Of a stretch of DNA of 12,633 bases, positions 1 through 6,542 are shown piece by piece; position 1 is the first letter of the stretch; every line of letters begins with the position of its first letter. The notes beneath the pieces are model-generated. The model was not told the DNA's origin and searched no databases. It worked only from the letters and a program-made list of their open reading frames with translations. The stretch is taken from contig JANXLW010000178.1 in NCBI GenBank assembly GCA_025354965.1, positions 1-12,633 on the forward strand. The letters are read 5' to 3'. Origin of the DNA: Betaproteobacteria bacterium. GTDB lineage: Bacteria > Pseudomonadota > Gammaproteobacteria > Burkholderiales > Burkholderiaceae_C. A program made the position numbers and the translations under genes.

Positions 1-248
1 GCAGTTATTGTTGCGTTCGGTTGAACGCTGGCCAACCGTGTAGCGCCCTCAGGTTTTTGCCAGAGCCACAGGCCGACCGCCAGGAAGCCCAGTGTCAAAG
101 GCGCCGCAATGGCCAGACCCAGGTGGCTGCGTTTGCCGGCAGCGGGCTGGTTGTCGGAGGTGGTCACCTGGCGCGCGTGCAAGCCGGGCACGGCACCGCG
201 CTCGCGTTCGGCATCGGCCCGTTTCAATGCGTCAAGAATGTAGGACAT
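1..248 (-). CDS. gspB: General secretion pathway protein GspB-like, N-terminal part (cut by window edge)
   Basis: The reading frame runs from an ATG at 248 off the left edge, giving the first 82 residues. It opens MSYILDALKRADAERERG, the characteristic start of GspB/ExeB-like proteins. One predicted membrane segment follows at about residues 43-63 (LGLAIAAPLTLGFLAVGLWLW), preceded by a basic stretch, so the N-terminus should be cytoplasmic and the missing C-terminal part periplasmic. In Aeromonas, ExeB works with ExeA to assemble the outer-membrane secretin of type II secretion through the peptidoglycan. The gene starts only 4 bp after the stop of the gspA-like gene on the same strand and has no clear Shine-Dalgarno of its own, so translational coupling is likely. 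The family call rests on the N-terminal motif and the neighbour; the C-terminal domain cannot be seen. Confidence 0.85.
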   Translation of the reverse strand, partial: MSYILDALKRADAERERGAVPGLHARQVTTSDNQPAAGKRSHLGLAIAAPLTLGFLAVGLWLWQKPEGATRLASVQPNATIT

Positions 249-252
249 GGTT

Positions 253-1983
253 CTATCGCGGATGGGTTTGCAGGCGCGGTTCATGATCACCGGTGGCGCC
301 GTCGATCTGCATGAAGGTCATGGGACCGGGTTGCCCGTCCGGTTTGAGGCCTTGCGCTCGTTGAAAAGCCCGCACCCGGGCCCTCAGGGCAGCATCCAGA
401 GTGGACGAGGCTGCTGCTACTGGCGGCGGCACACCGTCCAGCAGGCTAAGTTGACCGGCGAGCCGCTGAACTGCCGGGCCAGTGCTACCGTCGTTCAGAT
501 CGGCGCTGTAGCCGGGCGGTGGACGCCAATAGGTGGCGAAGTCACCGCGCCACAGCCGACCCAGTGAAACCAGCCTGACGGTGTGCAGCCGGCCCGCCAC
601 CTGCAGCGTGGCCGACTGTTCGCGCAGGCCGATGAGCACAGCATACATCGGTGGGCCGTCGCCCTCTTGCAGCGTCAGGATGCCGGGGCGTCCAAGCTGG
701 CGCAGCACCGGCATGCTGAGCTTGCCGGTGCGGTAGCACTGTAGTTGCTGTGTGCTGGCGAACTGGCAGGGGTCGGCGTCGCTGGCCGCCAGCCTCCAGG
801 TTGGGGCCAACTCGCGCCAGGCCGCATTGATATCGCGCGGCAGTTGCACCAGCAGGGCTTCCAGCTCTTCGATGGCGCCGGGGACTACCGGCGGCACCCG
901 ACCCGCTGCTGAAGCGGCGACTTGGCGGGCTGGTGCAGACACAACGGCAGACGGTTCTATCCCAACAGGCGACGAAATTGCGACTGGCGGCTCGGCCAAC
1001 GCGGCTTGCCGTGCCGGCTGCGCCTTTTGTGGCTGCGGCCACAGCAGGAAGGCGGCGATGGCGGTGCCAGCCAGCACCACCCCAGCGCCCAGCGCATAAG
1101 CCGCGGGTCGTCGGCTGCGGGTTGTCCCACGCGTGATTTCAGGCCCAAAAACTTCAGTCGCGGCCTTCTCTACCACCGCACGGTCAACGCGCTGCAAGCC
1201 ATTCGCCCAGGCCCCCAGCAGAGCGCGCCCGGACAGCAGGTTAATGCGGCGTGGCACGCCACGCGAGAGTCGGTGGATGCGTTGCAACGACTGCCTGTCA
1301 AACGGTAGCGCTCCGCTGTGCCCGGCTACTGCCAGACGGTGTGCGATGTAATGTGCGGTCTCCGCTTCGTTCAGAGCGTCAAGGTGAAAACGCGCGATCA
1401 CGCGCTGGGCCAGTTGTTCCAGCTCGGGGCGCTGCAGCATGGCGCGCAGTTCGGGTTGTCCGATCAATACTATCTGCAGCAGTTTGCGTTCATTGGTTTC
1501 CAGGTTGGTCAGCAAGCGCAGTTGCTCCAGCACGGCAGCATCGAGGTTCTGCGCCTCGTCAATGATGAGCACGCTGCTTTGCCCGGCCGCGTGACTCTTC
1601 AACAAAAAAATATTCAGTGCGTCAATGTAGTCCTTGACGGTGGGAGCAACGGTGCCTGCATACGCTACTTTGACGTCGAACTCTTCACAGATGGACTGCA
1701 GCAACTCGGTGACGGTGAGCTTGGGGTTAAAGATGTAGGCGACATGGCAACCGGCCGGAATCTGTTCCAGAAAACAGCGACAAATGGTGGTTTTGCCGGT
1801 GCCGATGTCACCTGTGAGCAATACAAAGCCGCCACCGGTGCCGCCTGCGGCCTGGTGCGGGCCGGCCACGCCGTACAGCAAGTGCGCCAGCGCCTCCCGA
1901 TGACGCTCGCTCATGAAGAGGTAACGCGGGTCGGGTGCGATGGAAAAGGGGTCCTGCCGCAGACCAAAATGCTTGGAGTACAT
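253..1983 (-). CDS. gspA: GspA/ExeA-like AAA ATPase with peptidoglycan-binding C-terminus
   Basis: A 576-residue protein of the ExeA/GspA family, inner-membrane ATPases that bind peptidoglycan and help place the type II secretion secretin. It opens MYSKHFGLRQDPFSIAPDP, the standard family start. The cytoplasmic AAA domain (about residues 1-280) has Walker A GDIGTGKTT at 58-66 with Lys64 and Walker B VLIIDEA at 138-144 with Asp142-Glu143. A membrane segment lies at about 294-315, followed by a Pro/Ala-rich linker, a region around 395-490 resembling the C39-like part of ExeA, and a PG_binding_1-type domain at about 498-560 (DGSTGPAVQRL ... RVRAFQRAQGLKPDG). It is followed after 4 bp by gspB, as an operon. 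No Shine-Dalgarno is visible before the ATG. Some members of this family act outside type II secretion, so the exact secretion role is inferred from gspB. Confidence 0.92.
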   Translation of the reverse strand: MYSKHFGLRQDPFSIAPDPRYLFMSERHREALAHLLYGVAGPHQAAGGTGGGFVLLTGDIGTGKTTICRCFLEQIPAGCHVAYIFNPKLTVTELLQSICEEFDVKVAYAGTVAPTVKDYIDALNIFLLKSHAAGQSSVLIIDEAQNLDAAVLEQLRLLTNLETNERKLLQIVLIGQPELRAMLQRPELEQLAQRVIARFHLDALNEAETAHYIAHRLAVAGHSGALPFDRQSLQRIHRLSRGVPRRINLLSGRALLGAWANGLQRVDRAVVEKAATEVFGPEITRGTTRSRRPAAYALGAGVVLAGTAIAAFLLWPQPQKAQPARQAALAEPPVAISSPVGIEPSAVVSAPARQVAASAAGRVPPVVPGAIEELEALLVQLPRDINAAWRELAPTWRLAASDADPCQFASTQQLQCYRTGKLSMPVLRQLGRPGILTLQEGDGPPMYAVLIGLREQSATLQVAGRLHTVRLVSLGRLWRGDFATYWRPPPGYSADLNDGSTGPAVQRLAGQLSLLDGVPPPVAAASSTLDAALRARVRAFQRAQGLKPDGQPGPMTFMQIDGATGDHEPRLQTHPR

Positions 1984-1991
1984 AAGGGCTA

Positions 1992-2021
1992 AGCATACCC
2001 GGGGATGAAGCCGGGAAGCAA
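1992..2021 (-). promoter_or_regulatory. Possible sigma-70 promoter of gspA
   Basis: On the minus strand TTGCTT (2021-2016), an 18-bp spacer and TATGCT (1997-1992) resemble -35/-10 boxes (3/6 and 4/6 matches to consensus). The -35 box overlaps the U-tract of the amtB terminator. The expected start of transcription falls 1-3 bases before or at the gspA ATG (1983), which would make the mRNA nearly leaderless and fits the absence of a Shine-Dalgarno. Box matches are modest, so this is tentative. Confidence 0.3.
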
Positions 2022-2055
2022 AAAAAGCCCACCGGAGCCATTGGCTCGGGTGGGC
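2020..2055 (-). terminator. Rho-independent terminator of the porin-glnK-amtB operon
   Basis: On the minus strand a hairpin is formed by GCCCACC (2055-2049) with GGTGGGC (2033-2027), extended past a single G/G mismatch by GAGCC (2047-2043) with GGCTC (2039-2035), around a 3-base loop. It is followed directly by seven T residues (2026-2020). It begins 21 bp past the amtB stop codon. This is a textbook intrinsic terminator separating the nitrogen operon from gspA. Confidence 0.9.
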
Positions 2056-2076
2056 AAATTCCTGGAGAAATAAGAG

Positions 2077-3618
2077 TTAGCGACTGTAAGCGCTTTCGCC
2101 GTGCGAGCTGATGTCCAGACCTTCGCGTTCTTCTTCTTCGCTGACACGCAGACCGATGGTCATATCAACCACCTTGTAGGCAATGAAGGAGACCACGCCC
2201 GACCAGACGATGGTGAGCAGAACGGCCTTGAGCTGAATCCAGACCTGATCTGCAACCGGAACCGATGACACAGCGGCGGTCACCCAGTCACCGACGAGGC
2301 CGGGGCCACCGAGGGCCTGGCTGTTGAAGACGCCAGTCAGCAGCGCGCCGACAATACCGCCGACACCGTGCACACCAAACACGTCCAGCGAGTCATCGGC
2401 GCCGATCATCTTCTTCAAACCGTTGACACCCCACAGGCAGGCAAAGCCAGCGACGAAGCCGATCACGATGGCCCCCATCAGGCCCACGTTGCCGCAGGCC
2501 GGGGTGATCGCCACCAGGCCGGCAACCGCGCCGGAAGCGGCACCCAGCATGGAAGCCTTGCCGCGCATCAGCGCCTCACCAAGACACCAGGCCAGCACCG
2601 CAGCCGCAGTGGCCGAGAAGGTGTTCATGAAGGCCAGCACGGCGGTACCGTTGGCTTCCAGCGCCGAGCCGGCGTTGAAACCAAACCAGCCGACCCACAA
2701 CAAGGCAGCACCGACCATCGTCAGCGTCAGGCTGTGCGGTGCCATCGATTCCTTGGCGTAACCCGTGCGCTTGCCAAGCACAAAGGCACCGACCAGACCG
2801 GCTACCGCAGCGTTGATGTGGACCACGGTTCCGCCGGCAAAATCAAGCGCACCCCACTGCCAGACCAGCCCAGCCTTGGCGTTCATGGCGTCGACCACTT
2901 CCTTGCCAGTGTAGGCATCAGGACCCATCCAGAACCACACCATGTGGGCAATCGGTGCATAGCTGAAGGTGAACCAAAGCGCCATGAACACCAGCATGGC
3001 AGAGAACTTGATGCGCTCGGCAAATGCGCCAATGATCAGGCAGCAGGTGATGGCAGCAAAAGTCGCCTGGAACGCCATGAAGAGCAGTTCAGGAATCACC
3101 ACACCCTTGCTGAAGGTGGCAGCATTGGCAAACTCACCCTTCATCGGATCGAACAAACCTTTCATGAAGACTCGGTCAAACCCACCGATGAACTGGTTGC
3201 CTTCGGAAAAGGCCAGACTGTAGCCGTACAGGCACCACAGCACCACGATCATCGAGAAGGTCACAAACACCTGCATCAGGACCGACAGCATGTTCTTGCT
3301 GCGCACCAGGCCGCCGTAAAACAGCGCCAGGCCAGGTATGGACATCATGATGACGAAGGCTGTGGCGACGATCATCCAGGCAACGTCGCCTTTGTTGGGC
3401 ACCGGAGCCGGAGCCGCTGATGCGGCAGCCGCAGGGGCGGCGGCCGTCGCAGTTGCAGCCGCTGGCATGGCCATGGGCGCTGGTGCGGTTGCTTCAGCGG
3501 GCTTGGCTTCAGCCGAGGCCGCGGCGGCTGGGGCCGCTGCCGGAGTTTGTGCCAGTGCAGCAGTGCCACCGGCCAGAAGACTCAAACCCAGAGTAAGGGA
3601 GGCAAGTAGTTTTTTCAT
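2077..3618 (-). CDS. amtB: Ammonium transporter AmtB
   Basis: A 513-residue Amt/Mep/Rh family channel that conducts ammonium across the inner membrane and is closed by GlnK. A signal peptide (MKKLLASLTLGLSLLAGGTAALA, about residues 1-23) is followed by a very Ala/Pro-rich linker (24-76), then the transporter core with about eleven membrane segments. Pore residues are present: Asp259 in GALDFAGGTVVH and the twin histidines His267 and His417 (DVFGVHGVGG), equivalent to E. coli Asp160, His168 and His318. The conserved C-terminal tail (GLRVSEEEEREGLD) that docks GlnK is intact. The signal peptide plus long periplasmic linker makes it longer than E. coli AmtB; similar extensions are known in betaproteobacteria. 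It lies 32 bp after glnK, and the operon ends at the terminator at 2020-2055. A GAGA-type ribosome site precedes the ATG. Confidence 0.97.
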   Translation of the reverse strand: MKKLLASLTLGLSLLAGGTAALAQTPAAAPAAAASAEAKPAEATAPAPMAMPAAATATAAAPAAAASAAPAPVPNKGDVAWMIVATAFVIMMSIPGLALFYGGLVRSKNMLSVLMQVFVTFSMIVVLWCLYGYSLAFSEGNQFIGGFDRVFMKGLFDPMKGEFANAATFSKGVVIPELLFMAFQATFAAITCCLIIGAFAERIKFSAMLVFMALWFTFSYAPIAHMVWFWMGPDAYTGKEVVDAMNAKAGLVWQWGALDFAGGTVVHINAAVAGLVGAFVLGKRTGYAKESMAPHSLTLTMVGAALLWVGWFGFNAGSALEANGTAVLAFMNTFSATAAAVLAWCLGEALMRGKASMLGAASGAVAGLVAITPACGNVGLMGAIVIGFVAGFACLWGVNGLKKMIGADDSLDVFGVHGVGGIVGALLTGVFNSQALGGPGLVGDWVTAAVSSVPVADQVWIQLKAVLLTIVWSGVVSFIAYKVVDMTIGLRVSEEEEREGLDISSHGESAYSR

Positions 3619-3650
3619 GTCAGTGTTCTCTTGTCGGTTGTGCGATGGCG

Positions 3651-3989
3651 TTACAACGCTTCCTTGCCGGTTTCACCGGTGCGGATGCGGACGACTTGCT
3701 CGAGGTTGTAGACAAAGATCTTGCCGTCGCCGATCTTGCCGGTGCGGGCGGCGCCCTCAATTGCTTCGATGACACGGTCCACCAGTTCGTCGTCAATGGC
3801 GGCTTCGATCTTGACCTTGGGTAGAAAGTCCACCACGTACTCGGCACCGCGGTACAACTCGGTGTGGCCTTTTTGACGACCAAAGCCTTTGACTTCGGTA
3901 ACAGTAATGCCTTGCACGCCGATGGCGGAGAGCGCTTCGCGCACCTCGTCCAGCTTGAAGGGTTTGATGATCGCGGTTACGAGTTTCAT
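3651..3989 (-). CDS. glnK: P-II nitrogen regulatory protein GlnK
   Basis: A 112-residue P-II signal protein, the standard family length. It forms trimers that bind ATP/ADP and 2-oxoglutarate, and controls AmtB and other nitrogen targets. Visible features are the N-terminal MKLVTAIIKPFKLDEVREAL, the T-loop (about 37-55) with the uridylylation site Tyr51 in ELYRGAEYVVDFLPK, and the B-loop TGKIGDGK (83-90) for nucleotide binding. Linkage to amtB points to GlnK rather than GlnB. A strong ribosome site GAGGAG lies about 6 bases before the ATG. The gene sits 26 bp after the porin gene and 32 bp before amtB, so all three are probably co-transcribed from the sigma-54 promoter at 4814-4829. Confidence 0.97.
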   Translation of the reverse strand: MKLVTAIIKPFKLDEVREALSAIGVQGITVTEVKGFGRQKGHTELYRGAEYVVDFLPKVKIEAAIDDELVDRVIEAIEGAARTGKIGDGKIFVYNLEQVVRIRTGETGKEAL

Positions 3990-4015
3990 GCGTTCTCCTC
4001 AAATTGATGTGGTGA

Positions 4016-4777
4016 TCAGAAGCTGTATTTCAGGCCGACCACCAAAACACTGTCGCCCAGGTATTTGTTTTTGGAGTCGGTGTAGAAAATTTTGTTGGCA
4101 TTGGTTCCCGAGGCTGCCACGGTGGCCGCCAAGCCGTTGCCAAAGTCTTTCGCCAGCGTCAGAGAATAGTCGGTGCAATCCCCTGCGTTACTAAATGGAG
4201 CAGTAACGTTGGAAATAGTCTGGCGGCCCACGTGCGGTGTCAAAGTGAAGCCATTGCCCAGGTCAAAATTGGCCGCCACTTCAAGGTACGCGCTGCCTGA
4301 GCTGTTCGGGTTGGCGATGAAATTGCCGGTGCTGTAGCTGTACTTGGCGGTGACCAGGCCATAAGTGAGCGCGCCGTAAATTTCAGTGGTGTTGGCATTG
4401 GTTGGCGCGTTGTTGCTGGGATATTGGTAAGTAATCAGACCCAGGTCATAAGTGAAATCCTTGCTGATTTCGCCCTTGTAGCCACCATACAGGTCAAGCT
4501 CGAGGGAGCCTTCGGTAGCGCCTGCGTAATCTTTCAGCCAGCTAACGTTGGAGACCCAGGTACCCAGATAAATACCGCTCTTGTGAGTAAAGTCAATGCC
4601 CCCTTGCAGCGCCGGGTTGGTCGAAGTTTGCGCCATGCCGCGGAAACGGTAGTCGGTGGTAACGCCGACGTTGTACGCCAGTGTGTAATCGGGTTCGGGG
4701 GCTTTGGTTTGAGCCATGGCTGAGGTGCCGAGCAGCAGCGCTGACATTGCAAATGCAGATGTTGTTTTCAATTTCAT
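4016..4777 (-). CDS. TorF-family putative outer-membrane porin
   Basis: A 253-residue beta-barrel protein. A signal peptide (MKLKTTSAFAMSALLLGTSAMA, likely cut after Ala22) leads into alternating strands rich in aromatic and Gly/Asn/Thr residues, such as YNVGVTTDYRFRGMAQTS, the recognisable opening of the TorF/TIGR02001 group of Gram-negative outer-membrane proteins. It ends in Tyr-Ser-Phe, the terminal Phe expected for Bam-dependent barrel insertion. The frame stays open to 5290, but the start at 4777 is chosen because it gives a proper signal peptide, has a GGAG ribosome site about 8 bases upstream, and lies about 26 bases after the predicted sigma-54 transcription start. It is the first gene of the porin-glnK-amtB operon, so nitrogen-responsive expression is likely. 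The solute is unknown. Confidence 0.88.
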   Translation of the reverse strand: MKLKTTSAFAMSALLLGTSAMAQTKAPEPDYTLAYNVGVTTDYRFRGMAQTSTNPALQGGIDFTHKSGIYLGTWVSNVSWLKDYAGATEGSLELDLYGGYKGEISKDFTYDLGLITYQYPSNNAPTNANTTEIYGALTYGLVTAKYSYSTGNFIANPNSSGSAYLEVAANFDLGNGFTLTPHVGRQTISNVTAPFSNAGDCTDYSLTLAKDFGNGLAATVAASGTNANKIFYTDSKNKYLGDSVLVVGLKYSF

Positions 4778-4813
4778 AAAGTGCTCCGGAAGGGTTGAGG
4801 GATGAAGGCTATA

Positions 4814-4829
4814 CGCACGGACCGTGCCA
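4814..4829 (-). promoter_or_regulatory. Sigma-54 (-24/-12) promoter of porin-glnK-amtB
   Basis: The minus strand reads TGGCACGGTCCGTGCG, against the RpoN consensus TGGCACG-N4-TTGCW. The invariant GG and GC are present at the required 10-bp spacing and only one core base of the -12 box differs (GTGC for TTGC). Predicted transcription start is near 4803-4804, leaving a leader of about 26 bases before the porin ATG. It fits the known sigma-54/NtrC control of glnK-amtB in proteobacteria. Confidence 0.85.
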
Positions 4830-4890
4830 GACCCCTTGTGAAGACTTGTTTCCCCATGTAAACCAAACCTCGTGGTCTGCGTTAAGATAT

Positions 4891-4906
4891 CTGTATAAAA
4901 ATACAG
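4891..4906. promoter_or_regulatory. LexA (SOS) box between porin and comM
   Basis: CTGTATAAAAATACAG is a perfect palindrome of CTGT-N8-ACAG form, the LexA operator used by gamma- and betaproteobacteria. Its AT-only centre and the TA on its right flank match the E. coli consensus closely. It lies 69 bp before the comM ATG and about 85 bp upstream of the porin's sigma-54 promoter start. It covers a TATAAA that could act as the comM -10 box, though no good -35 is visible. LexA binding is inferred from sequence only. Confidence 0.65.
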
Positions 4907-4908
4907 TA

Positions 4909-4925
4909 AGCACTGTGGTGGTGCG
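4909..4925. promoter_or_regulatory. NtrC-like enhancer site, promoter-proximal
   Basis: The 15-bp core GCACTGTGGTGGTGC (4910-4924) has the GCAC-N7-GTGC dyad of the NtrC (NRI) binding site. Its centre (4917) is about 113 bp upstream of the predicted start of the sigma-54 promoter, close to the -108 position of a main NtrC site at E. coli glnAp2. Confidence 0.65.
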
Positions 4926-4937
4926 TTTGAATGGCAC

Positions 4938-4954
4938 TGCGCAATTTTTGCGCA
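4938..4954. promoter_or_regulatory. NtrC-like enhancer site, promoter-distal
   Basis: TGCGCAATTTTTGCGCA is a perfect 17-bp dyad (7-bp arms, 3-bp centre), differing from the NtrC pattern TGCAC-N7-GTGCA by one base per arm. Its centre (4946) is 29 bp, nearly three helical turns, from the proximal site and about 143 bp from the predicted start site, mirroring the paired sites of E. coli glnAp2. It also lies in the probable leader of comM, where the arms could form a short RNA hairpin. Confidence 0.55.
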
Positions 4955-4975
4955 CCCTTTTGGAGAGGAAACCTC

Positions 4976-6514
4976 ATGAGTTTGTCCCTGGTGCAAAGCC
5001 GGGCGCTGCTGGGTCTGGAGGCGGCGGCCGTGACGGTGGAGGTGCATCTGGCCAACGGCCTGCCCAGTTTTACGCTGGTCGGATTGGCCGATGTCGAGGT
5101 CAAAGAGGCCCGAGAACGGGTGCGTTCGGCGATTCAGAACTCGGGGTTGGAATTCCCGCACAACAAACGCATCACGGTCAACCTGGCGCCGGCCGATTTG
5201 CCCAAGGACTCGGGGCGCTTTGATCTCCCGATTGCCTTGGGTATTCTGGCCGCCAGCGGGCAGATTGATGGCGCCAGATTGACAGGCCATGAGTTTGCCG
5301 GCGAGTTGTCCTTGTCAGGCGAGTTGCGCTCGGTGCGCGGCGCGCTGGCCATGAGTCTGGCTTTGCACGCCGGGCACATCGTTACCCAACTGGTGTTGCC
5401 GCCAGACAGCGCTGAAGAAGCGGCCCTGGTACCCGATGCCCAAGTCTATCGGGCCAATCACTTGCTGGACGTAGTACAACATTTTTTGCCACAGCTAGCG
5501 GACGCTGGCACACCCGAGCCCAGCCCGGGATGGTCGCGGGTTACCGCGAAGGCCCAGTTCACCGCCCAGCAATACCTGGACATGGCCGATGTCAAGGGTC
5601 AATCGGGCGCCAAGCGTGCGCTGGAGATTGCAGCCGCCGGTGGTCACAGCCTGCTTTTGACGGGCCCACCCGGCTCGGGCAAGTCAATGCTGGCGCACCG
5701 TTTTGCTGGTTTGCTGCCGCCCATGACCACGGACGAGGCGCTGCAAAGCGCCGCTGTTGCCAGCTTGGGTGGGCGTTTTTCGCTGGCGCGCTGGGCCGAG
5801 CGACCTACTTGCAGTCCACATCACACGGCCAGTGCTGTCGCCTTGGTGGGTGGCGGCTCGCCGCCGCGGCCGGGAGAAATATCGCTGGCGCACCATGGCG
5901 TCTTGTTTCTGGACGAGATGCCTGAATTCCCCCGAGCCGCACTGGAGGCCCTGCGCGAGCCGCTGGAGTCGGGCACCATCACGATTTCACGTGCCGCACA
6001 ACGCTCCGAGTTTCCGGCACGCTTTCAGTTGATCGGTGCCATGAATCCCTGCCCTTGCGGATATCTGGGATCGGTGCAAAAGGCCTGCCGCTGCACTCCC
6101 GACCAGGTGGCACGTTACCAAAGCAAACTGAGCGGCCCGCTGGTTGATCGTATTGACCTGCACGTGGAGGTGCCCGCCTTGGCTGCCGCCGATTTGCTGC
6201 ACGCCCGCCCCGGTGAGTCCAGCGCCACTATTCGCGAGCGTTGCACTGCTGCCCGCAGCCGTGCGATGACCCGCCAGGGGAAGGTGAATCACGCTTTGCA
6301 AGGTCGGGAAATTGATGACTTTCTGTTGCTCGATGAGGCTGCAGCCAAGTTCCTCAATGTTGCCGCCGTGCGCCTTGGCTGGTCGGCGCGCAGCACGCAC
6401 CGGGCGCTGAAAGTAGCCCGCACAATTGCCGATCTCGCCGGTGCCCACAGTACCCAGGTAACCCACGTGGCCGAGGCCATGCAATATCGGCGTGCGCTGC
6501 GCGTTGCAAATTAG
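4976..6514 (+). CDS. comM: ComM, Mg-chelatase-like AAA+ branch-migration helicase (YifB family)
   Basis: A 512-residue ComM/YifB protein. In Vibrio, Acinetobacter and Haemophilus it is a hexameric helicase that extends three-stranded recombination joints during natural transformation. The N-terminal ChlI-type domain starts LVQSRALLGLEAAAVTVEVHL... and contains GLADVEVKEARERVRSAI. Walker A GPPGSGKS lies at 230-237 (Lys236), Walker B VLFLDEMPEF has Asp313-Glu314, and the C-x-C/C-x-C cluster (Cys359, 361, 371, 373 in NPCPCGYLG...KACRC) looks like a zinc site. The C-terminal Mg-chelatase helical domain ends TQVTHVAEAMQYRRAL. The start at 4976 is preferred over an in-frame ATG at 4931 because the family begins MSLSLVQSRA and GGAGAGGAA lies just before it; the earlier ATG would also place coding sequence across the NtrC-like site. 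It is transcribed away from the nitrogen operon, and a LexA box lies upstream. Confidence 0.95.
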   Translation: MSLSLVQSRALLGLEAAAVTVEVHLANGLPSFTLVGLADVEVKEARERVRSAIQNSGLEFPHNKRITVNLAPADLPKDSGRFDLPIALGILAASGQIDGARLTGHEFAGELSLSGELRSVRGALAMSLALHAGHIVTQLVLPPDSAEEAALVPDAQVYRANHLLDVVQHFLPQLADAGTPEPSPGWSRVTAKAQFTAQQYLDMADVKGQSGAKRALEIAAAGGHSLLLTGPPGSGKSMLAHRFAGLLPPMTTDEALQSAAVASLGGRFSLARWAERPTCSPHHTASAVALVGGGSPPRPGEISLAHHGVLFLDEMPEFPRAALEALREPLESGTITISRAAQRSEFPARFQLIGAMNPCPCGYLGSVQKACRCTPDQVARYQSKLSGPLVDRIDLHVEVPALAAADLLHARPGESSATIRERCTAARSRAMTRQGKVNHALQGREIDDFLLLDEAAAKFLNVAAVRLGWSARSTHRALKVARTIADLAGAHSTQVTHVAEAMQYRRALRVAN

Positions 6515-6519
6515 GTGCA

Positions 6520-6541
6520 CGCTGGCAGGGGGTGACCAGCG
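6520..6541. terminator. Weak hairpin between convergent genes
   Basis: CGCTGG (6520-6525) pairs with CCAGCG (6536-6541) around a 10-base loop, in the 28 bp between the comM stop and the stop of the convergent small gene. There is no T-tract on either side, so it is at best a weak or bidirectional terminator. Confidence 0.3.
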
Positions 6542-6542
6542 C

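Noticed and set aside
1318..1992. 224-codon plus-strand open frame opposite gspA
   Set aside because: It lies wholly within the AAA domain of gspA on the other strand and shows no motif of its own.
2368..3420. 350-codon plus-strand open frame opposite amtB
   Set aside because: Shadow of amtB: composition is rich in His, Gln, Arg and Gly as expected for reverse-complement membrane-protein codons, with no ribosome site or domain.
4841..4856. Weak IHF-like match between enhancer and sigma-54 promoter
   Set aside because: It has at least two mismatches to the core consensus, too little to call, though an IHF site here would make sense.
4932..4951. Plus-strand TGGCAC ... TTGC as a second sigma-54 promoter facing comM
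   Set aside because: The GG and GC elements are too far apart; sigma-54 needs exactly 10 bp between them.
4931..4975. Earlier in-frame ATG of comM at 4931
   Set aside because: The 15 extra residues are not part of the ComM family start, there is no ribosome site before it, and it runs through the NtrC-like dyad; 4976 has a strong GGAGAGGAA.
4778..5290. Extension of the porin frame up to 5290
   Set aside because: The extension would overlap the start of comM and cover the sigma-54 promoter and operators; the signal peptide and ribosome site at 4777 define the real start.
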